A stretch of 64,000 nucleotides of DNA, taken from the NCBI GenBank assembly GCA_965200505.1, contig OZ241343.1:3720001-3784000 (forward strand). The letters run 5' to 3'. The notes below the pieces were generated by a model. That model was not told where the DNA came from. It searched no databases and saw nothing but the letters and a program-made list of their open reading frames with translations. Position numbers and translations under genes: made by a program. This stretch comes from VXNE01 sp965200505. GTDB lineage: Bacteria > Pseudomonadota > Gammaproteobacteria > Pseudomonadales > Azotimanducaceae. Below, piece by piece: positions 1 through 9,460 of the stretch. The first letter of the stretch is position 1, and each line of letters begins with the position of its first letter.

Positions 1-1
1 C

Positions 2-481
2 GAGGACGTCGAGCGGCACCTCAAGGTGGAGTGGCAGCGGTTTCCCGGCGCGGGCGACAAGGCCATTCGGCGGGTGCTGCACACTTGGGCGACGGCCTTG
101 GTGGAGGACATGGTGGACGACACTGGTGCGGTGCCACCTCTGCCGTCGTTGGAAGAACTTGAGGGACAGGCAGAAGGAGAGGACATGACGACGATCTCCC
201 AAGCGCGGCTTGGCAAGTGGTACCGAGACTTCCGCGCCGAAAACGTGGCGGAGGGCATGGCGGAGGGCATCGCGCAAGAGCGTGTGCGAGGCCTCGCCAT
301 GATCAGACGCCAGGTGGCCTTCAAGTTCGGCACGGAGACCGCCCTTCGCGTGGCGAGCCTGCTCGAAGCCGACATGACTGCGGAGCGCCTTGAACAGGCT
401 GGAATCGCCCTAATGGAGTGCGATGACGGCGATGCGCTCGTCGCCCGCCTCTCAGCAATGAAGCGCTCGGGCCACGCGTAG
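2..481 (+). CDS. Rpn/PD-(D/E)XK transposase-like nuclease family protein, C-terminal part (5' end outside window)
   Basis: The frame is open from base 2, so this is the C-terminal 159 residues of a longer gene; a GTG at 26 is probably internal. The visible part has an acidic linker, then AEGMAEGIAQERVRGLAMIR followed by a helical tail with KFGTETALRVASLL. That EGxxEGxxxG coil before a K(F/L)G segment is typical of the C-terminus (DUF4351-like) of Rpn-type recombination-promoting nucleases/putative transposases. The nuclease domain itself would lie upstream and cannot be seen, so activity cannot be judged. It converges on pyrB with a 37-bp gap. Confidence 0.55.
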   Translation, partial: EDVERHLKVEWQRFPGAGDKAIRRVLHTWATALVEDMVDDTGAVPPLPSLEELEGQAEGEDMTTISQARLGKWYRDFRAENVAEGMAEGIAQERVRGLAMIRRQVAFKFGTETALRVASLLEADMTAERLEQAGIALMECDDGDALVARLSAMKRSGHA

Positions 482-518
482 CGCCGCTGCGGATTGCGCC
501 ACACGCGCGTCGGCCACC

Positions 519-1538
519 TTAACTCGGGGTTCGTCCACCCGTGTACCAAGTGACCGGCACGGCGTTCCTGTGTACTTGCTCCACCACGTCCAGCACCATG
601 GCGAAGAGCGCCATGCGCACCAAGACGCCGTTGTCCGTTTGCCGGAAGATGGCGAGATTGGGGTTGGCGTTCAGGTCGTCGTCGAGCTCCCGCGCCTCCG
701 CCCGCGAATCGCGGGGCAGGGGATGCATGATCACCGTGTTCGGCTCGCAGTGTTCCGTGTATACCGCCTGGTTGAGGCGAAAGAGCCCCCGGTAATGAGC
801 CGCCTCCTCTGGCGACGCAAAGCGTTCTTCCTGGGTGCGCGTGACATAGACGATGTCCACATGGTGGATGCTGCGTTCCAGGTCGTGGCTCAGGTGTACC
901 GCATGGCCTTGCGCTTGCAGCCGCTCCGAGATCTCGGTGGGTACCTCAAGCCCGGGCGGTGAAGCGAGGTTGAACGCCACCCGGTCGAAGAGCCCGAGCA
1001 GTTTGCATAGCGAGTGTACGGCGCGGCCGTACTTGAGATCGCCCACCAGCGCGATGCGCAGCCCATCGATGCCACGACCCAGCCCAGCCATTTCCTTGCG
1101 CACCGTGTAGAGGTCCAAGAGGGCTTGGCTCGGGTGCTCGTTGGCGCCGTCGCCGCCGTTGATGACGGGCACGCGGGAGGCACCGGCGAAGGCACTGACC
1201 GAACCCGCTTGCGGGTGGCGCATCACCACGATGTCGCTGTAGCCAGACAGCACCCGCGCCGTGTCCTGCAGCGATTCGCCCTTGGCGAAGGAAGTCTCAC
1301 GGATCTCGGTGGTCTCGCGCACCTCGCCGCCCAACAGATTGAACGCGCAGCCGAAGGAAATGCGGGTGCGTGTGCTCGGTTCGAAGAACATGCTCGATAG
1401 GATGGCGCCCTGCAGGACGCGGGTGATGTGGGTGCGCCGCGCATAGGGCGCCATCGCATCCGCAATGTCGAACAACCGCTCCACGTCGCCCCGCTCGAAC
1501 TGATCGACGGACAGGATGCTCTGGCCTACGAAGTCCAT
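519..1538 (-). CDS. pyrB: aspartate carbamoyltransferase, catalytic chain
   Basis: Condenses carbamoyl phosphate with L-aspartate in the second step of de novo pyrimidine synthesis (cytoplasm). With the ATG at 1538 the protein has 339 residues, slightly longer than the usual ~310. The carbamoyl-phosphate motif STRTR is at residues 55-59, HPSQALLDLYT follows in the middle, and the HPLPR motif is at 272-276. The frame stays open upstream to an ATG at 1607, which would add 23 residues (362 aa); I prefer 1538 because the family's N-terminus (FVGQSILSVDQF) starts there. No pyrI is adjacent, and the next gene upstream is an unrelated TonB-dependent receptor. Confidence 0.9.
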   Translation of the reverse strand: MDFVGQSILSVDQFERGDVERLFDIADAMAPYARRTHITRVLQGAILSSMFFEPSTRTRISFGCAFNLLGGEVRETTEIRETSFAKGESLQDTARVLSGYSDIVVMRHPQAGSVSAFAGASRVPVINGGDGANEHPSQALLDLYTVRKEMAGLGRGIDGLRIALVGDLKYGRAVHSLCKLLGLFDRVAFNLASPPGLEVPTEISERLQAQGHAVHLSHDLERSIHHVDIVYVTRTQEERFASPEEAAHYRGLFRLNQAVYTEHCEPNTVIMHPLPRDSRAEARELDDDLNANPNLAIFRQTDNGVLVRMALFAMVLDVVEQVHRNAVPVTWYTGGRTPS

Positions 1539-1688
1539 GCGGGCCTTGGGGAGACCGTTGGGTTGTCGGCGGATTTTAGCGCCGATGGGCTTCCAAGCGA
1601 GCGCCATGTATCGTCATCGCCGCGGCAACCACCGGCGGCGAAGGGGCAGGGGTCACGCCACAAGCAGCCCTTGGAGGGCCGCCGCGGG

Positions 1689-3962
1689 CTACAACGCCAA
1701 GCGCAACCCCACGGTCGCCGTTCGACCCTTGTTTGGCCTTGCGCCGTACGGGTGCCGCCCAAGAATGCCGGCCGCGTCGGTCATGTTTTCCAAGGCAACA
1801 AAAAGCCGCGCCGCGTCGCTTACCGCCCAAGCGCCGGACACATCCAACGTGAGTTCCGCGTCCGTCTTCTCGAAGGCGGCGCAACTGGCCCGCACACAGG
1901 TCTCGTCAACGTAGTTGAGCGCCATGTACGCATCGAACGGGCCGCGCTGCCAGCCAAGTGTGATCTGGCCCTGCCAGCGTGGAATGTAGGGGATCGGGTC
2001 GCCGCGGCCCACATCGCCAAAGAAGTCCGTGTCCGCGATGTCCGAATCGAACCGTGTGTCCATCCAAGTGACGTTGGCCGCGAGGGGAATGCCATTGGCG
2101 CCGGCGGCAAGCTCCGCCTTGAAGTGCGCCTCCACTCCATACACGGTCGCCGCATCGCCGTTGAACGCGTCGCCAACCTCGCAATCAACGCCGGAGGAAG
2201 CGGTGCATTCGCCCAGCAGGTTGTCGTAGTCGCTCATGAAGGCGGTGAGCTCAACGGCCGTCCGCCCATCGGCGAATGCGACGCCCAATTCGTAGTTGAG
2301 GGCCTCCTCGGCATCCACGTCCGGGGCATTGCTCGGCGCGGTGAAACCTTTGTGGGCGCCCGCGAAGATGCGCCAACGGTCGCTGGCTTGGAAGCTCACG
2401 CCTAGGCCGGGCAGCCAGATGCGAGTGGTGTTGTCGCGCCGGTCGCGCAGGTTGTCCGGGGCCCGCGATGCGGGATTGGCCGTGCGGCCGGCGCGGATTT
2501 CGTACCGTGTGCGGTCTTGGTCGATGTCCTCGTAGCGCAGACCGGGCGTCAGCGTCCAACGCCCGACTTCGATTTGGTCACGGATGTGGAAGGCGGCCGC
2601 GCGGGCCCGCTGCACCCGGTTGCCGGCGTTGCCGAGAAGCCCTAAGTCGGTGAGGGTCAAGGCGCCATCGAGTTGCTGGTAGGCGCTGTTGCGCTGCAGC
2701 CGCTGCGATTCGTCTTCGTGCAGGCGCAGCCCGACTTCGAGGCGATGCTGGGCGCGGCCCATGCGCCACTGCCAATCCAAGGCGAATTGCGCCCCTTGGG
2801 AGACATATTGCCGGTCATTGGCGCGCAACTGAATGCTGCCGGGCGGCGTGTCGGCACCATGCAGGATCGCCTTCAACTCGTCGCTCGACACGCCGCGCAA
2901 GCTCTCGGCGCGGTTCACCGCGGCCACCACGCTGTACCAACTCACCCGGGACAACCGCTCGGCGGTGGGGCTGCCGTCGAAGTCAATGCCTTCGGTCTTG
3001 AACCAGTTCCGCGCATGCTCGTTTCGATACAGCGTCACGGCCAACTTGGCCTCTTCGTGCATGGTGAATTGGTAGCGGAGAATCGCCTGCTCGTGATCGG
3101 TGTCGATGCGGTCCAAGGCCGAGAGCCCGTAACGGCGGTACGGATCGGCCTCGAAGTCCACGTCCGTCACACCCAAGTAGCTCTGGTTCGAGGCTTGGTC
3201 CGCCCACTGCAGCTTGAGACTCACCGCATGGCGCCCATCCCGTGGCGCGTAGCTCGTCTTCAGCATGTAGTCGCGCACGGTCAGCCCGGTGTCGCGGCCG
3301 CTCCGGTCGATGTCCTGAAAGCCGTTCGAGTGCCACTGGTGGGTCTCGAGCAGAAACCCGAAGCCGGCATCGCCGCGGCCGCCGTAGGTGGCATGGAGCC
3401 GCCCGGTGCCGTGCTGACCAGCGATGGCGACCAAGTTGCCGCGGCGCCCGGCGGGGATGGGCGTCGAAACCATGTTGAATGCCCCGCCGATGGTGTAGGG
3501 CCCTTGGGTGATGGCGGATGGGCCCTTCAACACCTCGAAGGCATGCATCCGGCCGGCGGTGGGAAAGTAGTAGGCCGCCGGCGCGGAGTAGGGCGCCGGG
3601 GCGATCAGCACACCGTCCTCAAGCAACGTGATGCGGCCGCTGCGCTCGCTCGCCACGCCGCGGATGCTGATGTTCGGCCGCAGCCCATAGCCATCCTCCA
3701 CCTGCACGGAGACGCCGGGGATGAGACGCATGATGCGCTGGACATTGGCGTACTCGAACCGTTCCAAGACGTCCCGCCCCACCACATGCGCCGCGCCGGC
3801 AATCTGCCGTGCTCGCTCCCGTCGGCCGACGATCGTCACCTCTTCGATGTTCGGTGGCAGGTCGCTAGCCTGTGCCGTGTCCGCGGCCGGCACCGCGGCG
3901 TCTGCCGTCAGACAGGCCGTGAGGAGCGCCGCGCCGAAGGCAGCGTGGTTGGTGAACTGCAT
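1689..3962 (-). CDS. TonB-dependent receptor, FecA-like (ferric citrate/siderophore type)
   Basis: Outer-membrane gated channel of 757 residues energised by TonB. A signal peptide (residues 1-22, ending ADAA) precedes a TonB-box-like EEVTIVG near residue 41. The plug domain carries RPNISIRGV, LLEDGVLIAPAPYSAPAAYY and a GPSAITQGPYTIGGAFNMV stretch, a pattern close to FecA-type receptors. The remainder reads as alternating strands of a 22-strand barrel ending TVGLRLAL. A Fur-box-like site lies 43-57 bp upstream of the start, which fits iron-repressed expression. The substrate (ferric citrate or another ferric chelate) is inferred from the plug resemblance only. Confidence 0.85.
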   Translation of the reverse strand: MQFTNHAAFGAALLTACLTADAAVPAADTAQASDLPPNIEEVTIVGRRERARQIAGAAHVVGRDVLERFEYANVQRIMRLIPGVSVQVEDGYGLRPNISIRGVASERSGRITLLEDGVLIAPAPYSAPAAYYFPTAGRMHAFEVLKGPSAITQGPYTIGGAFNMVSTPIPAGRRGNLVAIAGQHGTGRLHATYGGRGDAGFGFLLETHQWHSNGFQDIDRSGRDTGLTVRDYMLKTSYAPRDGRHAVSLKLQWADQASNQSYLGVTDVDFEADPYRRYGLSALDRIDTDHEQAILRYQFTMHEEAKLAVTLYRNEHARNWFKTEGIDFDGSPTAERLSRVSWYSVVAAVNRAESLRGVSSDELKAILHGADTPPGSIQLRANDRQYVSQGAQFALDWQWRMGRAQHRLEVGLRLHEDESQRLQRNSAYQQLDGALTLTDLGLLGNAGNRVQRARAAAFHIRDQIEVGRWTLTPGLRYEDIDQDRTRYEIRAGRTANPASRAPDNLRDRRDNTTRIWLPGLGVSFQASDRWRIFAGAHKGFTAPSNAPDVDAEEALNYELGVAFADGRTAVELTAFMSDYDNLLGECTASSGVDCEVGDAFNGDAATVYGVEAHFKAELAAGANGIPLAANVTWMDTRFDSDIADTDFFGDVGRGDPIPYIPRWQGQITLGWQRGPFDAYMALNYVDETCVRASCAAFEKTDAELTLDVSGAWAVSDAARLFVALENMTDAAGILGRHPYGARPNKGRTATVGLRLAL

Positions 3963-4004
3963 GGACTTCCCGACCCCGGCCAGACAGACAAACGCTAACG
4001 CAAA

Positions 4005-4019
4005 CGATAATGATTCGCA
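4005..4019 (-). promoter_or_regulatory. putative Fur box upstream of the FecA-like receptor gene
   Basis: The plus-strand sequence CGATAATGATTCGCA matches the 7-1-7 Fur consensus TGATAATnATTATCA at about 12 of 15 positions. It lies 43 bp upstream of the start codon of the minus-strand receptor gene, in an AT-richer pocket of an otherwise GC-rich region. Footprinting or a genome-wide Fur matrix would settle it. Confidence 0.5.
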
Positions 4020-4090
4020 ATAGGGTAATGGGATGCTGCCACCGGCGTGGTGGCGCTTGCGAGCAAGCGATTCACGGCATACCGTGATGA

Positions 4091-5077
4091 CATGACGGGA
4101 ACGCTGTGCTGCAAGAGAGCGTCATCTTCTTTGGCGAGCGCGAGGATGGCTGGCCCCCCGGCAAACCGGCGGAGAAGCTGGCCATCTCGCACAGCGGCGG
4201 CGTGGTGGACATCGAACACGCCCACGTCCGCACGGTCCCCGTCCGCACCACACTCGACATGCAATCGACGGATAAGGTCTTGAAGCTGCCCGCGAGCGAA
4301 GAAGATGAAGCGGCACTCGCGATCGTCGAGTCTTGGCCAAGCAGCTTGGCGGCACTGGGCTTGCAGATCTCCACCGGCCCGGTGGTGGCCTTTCGCGCTG
4401 CTGACCGCATCGACGCCTCCGGCGATGTGCCGGCCACCCACGCGCCGCTCCTATGGATGAGCCATGTGCGCCCAATGCGGGCAACGTGGCCGCTCAACGG
4501 CGCCAAACCGGAGTTCATCCGCCGAACGGCTGCCAGCACGATCCTCGTGCCCAACAAGAACTATGTGCTCCTGCGCCGTTTCAGCGCCAAGGAGGAGGCC
4601 CGTCGCCTCACGGCGGCGCCACACTTCGCCAGAGATTGTCCGGGCACGGCGGTGGGCTTCGAGAACCACCTGAACTACATTCACCGACCCGGTGGCGACC
4701 TTGCGGAAGACGAGGCTTGGGGCTTGGCCGCGCTGTACAGCACCCGATTGCTGGACACCTACTTCCGCGTCATCAATGGCAACACGCAGGTAAGCGCGAC
4801 CGAGCTAAGGCGCCTGCCGCTGCCCGCTCGCGCCGCGATCGTCGCCTTGGGCCGCCACGTCAAGGCTTCACCCGACCCACTTTGCGCGTTGGATGAGCGA
4901 ACCATGCGACTGATCGCCGCCGAACCCATGCCTTCCCCACCCGTGGCGCATGGCAGGCATCGCATGGGCCGTCATGTTCGCGTCCAAGAGCAGGCTGACG
5001 GGCGGCTGTCGGCGTTCCAGCGTCCGTGCCGCCTCGGACGCCACGAGATCGAAGGTTCGCCCGCCGCCATGCCGTGA
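4091..5077 (+). pseudogene. 3' remnant of an Eco57I-type adenine-specific DNA methyltransferase
   Basis: The frame opens after a stop at 4088-4090; the first usable start is GTG 4106. It encodes LQESVIFFGEREDGW, later VPNKNYVLLRRFSAKEEARR, GFENHLNYIHR, and LLDTYFRVINGNTQVSATEL followed by RRLPLP. These are hallmarks of the target-recognition/C-terminal part of Eco57I-class N6-adenine methyltransferases. The catalytic NPPY motif and SAM-binding fold, which should precede them, are absent; the family usually exceeds 500 residues. Similarity fades after about 4890, and the last ~60 codons look like non-homologous read-through. No cognate endonuclease is recognisable next to it. I read it as the residue of a deleted restriction-modification system. 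Confidence 0.65.
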
Positions 5078-5105
5078 ATGCACCGACGCGGGGTGCATTC
5101 ACGGC
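5071..5105 (+). terminator. 14-bp perfect inverted repeat (hairpin) at the end of the methyltransferase remnant
   Basis: GCCGTGAATGCACC (5071-5084) is followed by a 7-nt loop and its exact complement GGTGCATTCACGGC (5092-5105). The remnant's stop codon lies inside the left arm. There is no strong T tract after it, so it may be a terminator without a U-run, or a scar or operator upstream of the receptor gene at 5265. Confidence 0.45.
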
Positions 5106-5264
5106 CGCTTTGGGTTATCTTGTAACGCCGTTCGGCGCCGGTGGACGCCGAACTGCCGCGACGCGCCGGCTGACCAAGCGCCGTCACTGGATTTGTCTGA
5201 GCTTAAGCGCGGTTTCGGCCGTGTATTCCGGGCGTTTTTCCACCCAAAACGGGGGAGGGCTTTG

Positions 5265-7790
5265 ATGACGACAGCAACGGCGCGTCGGTGCCGCATTGGG
5301 AGTTTGGGTGCCGCTTGGGTGGCCGCGGTGGCGCTTGGGGCGAGCCAAGCGGCGGCGCAGGACGAAGGCGGGGACGAGGAGGTCGTGGAACTCGAGACCT
5401 TCGTGGCGCAAGAGGAGGTGGAAGACGACCTCGGCATCCTGCAGACGGACCCGGTGGATTCGGTGTTCGGTTTCGGCAAGACCATCCTGGAGACGCCCCG
5501 CGCCGTCAGTTCGATCAGCGCGGAGTTCCTGGACGAGTTCAACATCACCAGCATCAACGACATCGTCACCTTCGTGCCCGGCACCTTCACCACGTCCTTC
5601 TTCGGCGTCGCCGGCTCTTTGGACGTGCGCGGCACCTCCTCGGAGAACTACTTCCGCGGCGTCAAGCGGCTCAACAACGACGGCAACTTCCCCACACCCA
5701 TCGGCGCGAGTGACCGCATCGACGTGATCCGCGGGCCGATGTCGCCCATTTCCGGGCCCAGCAAGGTGGGCGGCGCCCTCAACTTCATTCCGAAGTCCGC
5801 CCGCGCCGAATCCGGCCAATACCTGCCGCAGGCCACCGGCGCCATTGGCTACACCGCTGGTTCTTGGGACAAGAGCGTGGTCACCGCCGAAGTGGGCGGC
5901 CCCGCCACCTTGGCGGGCCGGTCCGCGGGCTACTACGTCTATGCCGAGGTCGAGAACTCGGACAGCTACTTCAGGAACGATTACCACAAGCAGAACCTCG
6001 TGCAGGGCTCGTTCAACATGGACCTCAGCGACACGCTGCGCACCGAGGCCGGCTTCATGTACCAAGAGTGGCGCGGGCACGAGAACGGCGGCTGGAACCG
6101 CGTCACGCAGGACCTCATCGACCGGCGCGAGTACATCACCGGGCGCATGGGCGTGAACATCGACCAGATGTACGGCGACGGCAACGGCTTGATCGAAGAG
6201 CGGGAGATCGACGCCTTCGAGGCGACGTTGCCCGGGCTCATCGCCACCGGCACGCCGTTCGTGGACGGCGTCACCTGCTTCACCGCTTTCGAGCCGTTCT
6301 GCTTCGAGGGCAACTTCGCGCCGCTCGACACCGCCAACGTCACCCAGGAACTGGTGGATCAGATGGGGCTCGCGCTGGACCCGGCCACCGTCGGGCGCGC
6401 CAAGTTGAGCCCGAGCCACGTGCTCATCCACTCGACGGACATCTACGACACAGACTCCAACGTCTTCTACTTCGACCTGATCCGCGACACCGGCGGCCGC
6501 TTGAAGATCACCAACAAGCTCTTCTACGAGAGCGTGGAGATGGAAGCGGTTGACGGCTACGGGTTCTCCAAGATGGGGGACAACTGGGTCGTGGAAGACC
6601 AGCTCATCTTCGAGTTCGGGTTCGAAAGCGAGGCCGCGGTCACGAACCTCCAGGTTTCGCCATCCATCCGGCACACGGACGGCTTCTTCGCCATCGACTT
6701 CTTCGACGAGATCTTCGACCGCGTTGACCTCACCCAAGGCTTCGACGCCAACTCCCTCCTGCAGGCGTCCACCCGCGACCCGCGCGAGTCTTGGAGCGCC
6801 TACACCCACAGCGAGTACACGCAGTACGGCCTCGCCGCGCTGGCCGACATCACGTTCCAGGAGCGCTTGAACCTGCTGCTCGGCGCGCGCTACGACCGGG
6901 TGGACATCGAGGTGGTCGATGGTGACGGCGATGGCCCCGTCAACTTGGTGAACTTCGGCGCCGGCGAGCGCGAAGGCTCCGAGAACGACGGCGCCTTCAC
7001 TTGGTCCGCCAGCGTCTCCTACACGTTCCCGGCCGGCGTGACGGCCTATGTCACCGGCGCAGAGCAGTCGACCATCATTTCCGGCCAGATGGCGGAAGTG
7101 AGCGTCGGCAACGTCTTGGGTGACACGTTCCTCGGCGAATCCAAGCTCTTGGAATACGGCGTGAAGGCGAGCCTGCTGGACGGCCGCGCCTATGTCGGCA
7201 TCGCGTTCTTCGAGCAGGAGCGCATCGACTTCCAGGCCCAGAACCCCACCAACAACCAAGCGAGCGAATCCGAAGGCTACGAGCTGGAATTGCGCTATGT
7301 GCCGGCAGACCGGTTCTCCTTCGTCGCCACCTACGCAAACCTCGAAACCTTCGTGGTGCAGGAAGGCGGCACCGTGTTCAGCTTCATCGGCGCGAGCAAT
7401 CTGCCACACATCGACCCGGCCACCATCTTCGGCGGCCTCATCGGCGCCAACCATTACGTCGGCCGGAAGGCGCCGCGTGGCGGCATCCCGGAAGCGACAT
7501 GGAGCCTTTCCGGGATGCAGCAGTGGACGGAACGCTTCCGCACCGGCTTCACCTACACCTCCGTGGACGAAACGGAGGCGTCGGTGATCGGCGGCATCGT
7601 CTTGCCGGACTACCAAGTGCTGAGCCTCACCGGCTCCTACGAGCGTGGCAAAATGCGCGTGAGCTTGTACGTCAACAACGTCACCGATGAGCTGTATTTC
7701 CGCGGCAACTTCCCGAGCCTCTACGGCAACAACAACGTGTTGCCACAGTTGCCGCTCAACTGGTCTGCGGAGGTCGTGTACAAGTTCTAG
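5265..7790 (+). CDS. TonB-dependent receptor linked to an NMT1/THI5-type ABC importer
   Basis: Outer-membrane receptor of 841 residues. The start at ATG 5265 is chosen because a purine-rich RBS (GGGGGAGGG, 5251-5259) precedes it and a signal peptide follows (cleavage after ASQAAA, about residue 28). An acidic linker (EEVVELETFVAQEE) may hold the TonB box. The plug follows (ETPRAVSSISAEFLDEFN, RGVKRLNNDG, DRIDVIRGPMSPISGPSKVG), then a long barrel ending in WSAEVVYKF. The ABC ATPase gene begins 54 bp downstream on the same strand, so receptor and inner-membrane importer are probably one transport unit. The ligand cannot be read from sequence. Confidence 0.85.
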   Translation: MTTATARRCRIGSLGAAWVAAVALGASQAAAQDEGGDEEVVELETFVAQEEVEDDLGILQTDPVDSVFGFGKTILETPRAVSSISAEFLDEFNITSINDIVTFVPGTFTTSFFGVAGSLDVRGTSSENYFRGVKRLNNDGNFPTPIGASDRIDVIRGPMSPISGPSKVGGALNFIPKSARAESGQYLPQATGAIGYTAGSWDKSVVTAEVGGPATLAGRSAGYYVYAEVENSDSYFRNDYHKQNLVQGSFNMDLSDTLRTEAGFMYQEWRGHENGGWNRVTQDLIDRREYITGRMGVNIDQMYGDGNGLIEEREIDAFEATLPGLIATGTPFVDGVTCFTAFEPFCFEGNFAPLDTANVTQELVDQMGLALDPATVGRAKLSPSHVLIHSTDIYDTDSNVFYFDLIRDTGGRLKITNKLFYESVEMEAVDGYGFSKMGDNWVVEDQLIFEFGFESEAAVTNLQVSPSIRHTDGFFAIDFFDEIFDRVDLTQGFDANSLLQASTRDPRESWSAYTHSEYTQYGLAALADITFQERLNLLLGARYDRVDIEVVDGDGDGPVNLVNFGAGEREGSENDGAFTWSASVSYTFPAGVTAYVTGAEQSTIISGQMAEVSVGNVLGDTFLGESKLLEYGVKASLLDGRAYVGIAFFEQERIDFQAQNPTNNQASESEGYELELRYVPADRFSFVATYANLETFVVQEGGTVFSFIGASNLPHIDPATIFGGLIGANHYVGRKAPRGGIPEATWSLSGMQQWTERFRTGFTYTSVDETEASVIGGIVLPDYQVLSLTGSYERGKMRVSLYVNNVTDELYFRGNFPSLYGNNNVLPQLPLNWSAEVVYKF

Positions 7791-7844
7791 GCCGCAGCGA
7801 CTGCACCGGGCATCGACGAGCGAGCGGCGGGGCGGAGCGTCCGC

Positions 7845-8627
7845 GTGGTGAAGGCCGCACGGCGCAAGCCCCAGGTCGGCGCCCGTGTCCAACTGGTGGG
7901 CGTGGGCAAGGCGTTCGATGGCGAAGTCATCTTGCGTGGCGTGAGCTTGACCGTCGAGCCGGGCGAGCTGGTGGGCGTGATTGGCCCCAGTGGCTGTGGC
8001 AAGACGACGCTCTTGAAGTTGGTGGCGGGGTTGATGGCACCCTCTGAGGGCAGCGTCCAGTTCAGTGGCCCCGCGAAGCGGCGCGAGAGCCTTTCGTTCG
8101 TCTTCCAAGAGGCCACGCTCTTGCCGTGGTTGACCGTGCTGGACAACGTCGCCTTGCCGCTCAGGGTCGCCGGCGCCTCACGTCAGGAACGGGAGGCGAA
8201 GGCGCTCACCCACATCGAACGGGTGGGCTTGGCCGACGCGGCGCACCTCTACCCCCGGCAGTTGTCCGGCGGCATGAAGATGCGGGTCTCCGTCGCCCGT
8301 GCCATGACGGTGGACCCGACATTGCTCTTGCTCGACGAGCCGTTCGGCGCCTTGGACGAGATGACGCGGGACACCATGAACGAGGAACTCCTGCGGCTGC
8401 GCCACACGGCGCGCTGGACGGCGCTCTTCGTCACGCACTCCGTGGCGGAAGCGGTCTTTCTGGCCTCCAAGGTCGTCGTGCTCGGCGCCCGGCCCGGCCA
8501 TGTCGCCCACACGCTGGAGGTGCCGCTTGGCTACCCGCGCTCGGCCGCGACCCGCGAACGCGCCGAATACGTGGAACGGGTGGTGGCGGTGACGCGGGCG
8601 CTGCACTCGGTGCAGAGGGCGAAATGA
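7845..8627 (+). CDS. ABC transporter ATP-binding protein (nitrate/sulfonate/HMP importer type)
   Basis: Cytoplasmic ATPase of 260 residues that would drive the adjacent permease. Walker A GPSGCGKTT is at residues 47-55, the signature LSGGM at 140-144, Walker B LLLDEPFGALD near 161-171, and the H-loop in FVTHSVAEAV near 200. FVFQEATLLPWLTVLDNV matches the SsuB/TauB/ThiZ group. The start is GTG 7845. The stop overlaps the permease start (ATGA at 8624-8627), so translation is probably coupled. Sulfonates, taurine, nitrate, cyanate or thiamine-precursor pyrimidines are all transported by this family; the choice is left open. Confidence 0.88.
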   Translation: MVKAARRKPQVGARVQLVGVGKAFDGEVILRGVSLTVEPGELVGVIGPSGCGKTTLLKLVAGLMAPSEGSVQFSGPAKRRESLSFVFQEATLLPWLTVLDNVALPLRVAGASRQEREAKALTHIERVGLADAAHLYPRQLSGGMKMRVSVARAMTVDPTLLLLDEPFGALDEMTRDTMNEELLRLRHTARWTALFVTHSVAEAVFLASKVVVLGARPGHVAHTLEVPLGYPRSAATRERAEYVERVVAVTRALHSVQRAK

Positions 8628-9460
8628 CGAGTTTGGGCGATCGTGGACGCGGGGTGTCGTTGGCGCTCAAGCGCTTCGCCGCCGGCTGGGGCGTGGCCGG
8701 CTGGCCGCTCTTGGTCGGCGCCCTCATCACGGCCGGCTGGTACGGCGGCATCGCGGCCTTCGCCATCCCCGAATATCAGTTGCCGCCCCCGCACCGCATC
8801 GTCGAGGCCGGCATCCAAGAGCGGGAGGTATTGCTGACCGGCGCGATGCAGACCGCGAAGGCGAGCCTCATCGGCTTCCTCACCTCCGTGGCCGGCGGTT
8901 TGGTGCTCTCCATCCTGCTGGCATCGAGCCGCTGGGCCTATCAGGGCATCTATCCCTACGTGCTGCTCTTGAAGATGACGCCGATCATCGTGCTGGCGCC
9001 CATCGTCATCCTATGGGCGGGGCAGGGCTTGGCGAGCATCACCGTCATCACGTTCTTGGTGTGCTTCTTTCCCATCGTCGCCAACACCACCATGGGCCTC
9101 AGGTCCACGGACGCCAACTTGCTGGACCTCTTCGCGGTGTACAAGGCGAAGGGTTGGCAGCAATTGCTCTGGCTGCGGGCACCCGGCGCGTTGCCGTACT
9201 TCATGACCGGGCTGCGCGTCGCCGCGGCGCTCACCCCCATCGGCGCCCTGTATGGCGACACGGTGGCCGGGATGGGCTCTGGCGCGGACGCCGGCTTGGG
9301 CTTCGTGGTGCTGATCTTCAGCGCCCAGTTCAAGGTGCCGGCGCTGTTCGCGTCGGCCTTCGCGGCTTGTCTCATCGGCTTCCTGTTCGTGGGCTTCGTC
9401 AATGTCTTCGCGTGGTGGGTGCTGCACAAGTGGCATGACGCTTATGTGGGCGTGGATTAG
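8624..9460 (+). CDS. ABC transporter permease (SsuC/ThiX-like)
   Basis: Inner-membrane permease of 278 residues. It starts at ATG 8624, overlapping the ATPase stop by 4 bp. Hydrophobic helices are visible at roughly 26-48, 80-100, 115-132, 137-155, 225-240 and 245-268. The ATPase-contacting EAA loop is AVYKAKGWQQLLWLRAPGAL (171-190). This architecture is the BPD_transp_1 type of nitrate/sulfonate/taurine/HMP importers. Its 3' end overlaps the binding-protein gene by 26 bp. Confidence 0.85.
   Translation: MTSLGDRGRGVSLALKRFAAGWGVAGWPLLVGALITAGWYGGIAAFAIPEYQLPPPHRIVEAGIQEREVLLTGAMQTAKASLIGFLTSVAGGLVLSILLASSRWAYQGIYPYVLLLKMTPIIVLAPIVILWAGQGLASITVITFLVCFFPIVANTTMGLRSTDANLLDLFAVYKAKGWQQLLWLRAPGALPYFMTGLRVAAALTPIGALYGDTVAGMGSGADAGLGFVVLIFSAQFKVPALFASAFAACLIGFLFVGFVNVFAWWVLHKWHDAYVGVD

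Noticed and set aside
1539..1607. Longer PyrB start at 1607
   Set aside because: The extra 23 residues (ALAWKPIGAKIRRQPNG...) have no counterpart in the family N-terminus, which begins at the ATG at 1538.
4868..5098. Minus-strand 76-residue frame containing DLVASEAARTLERRQPPVSL
   Set aside because: The composition is more protein-like than most shadows, but there is no RBS, no recognised family, and it overlaps the degraded methyltransferase tail. It could be a fragment of a lost gene; not supportable.
5078..5264. TPP or other riboswitch upstream of the receptor-ABC operon
   Set aside because: The conserved TPP-element segments (CUGAGA, CUGAUC context) were looked for and not seen; only the 14-bp hairpin stands out.
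5184..8108. 974-codon open frame antisense to the receptor and ABC ATPase genes
   Set aside because: Low-complexity composition with no motifs, while the sense strand encodes well-conserved proteins with a good RBS and signal peptide.
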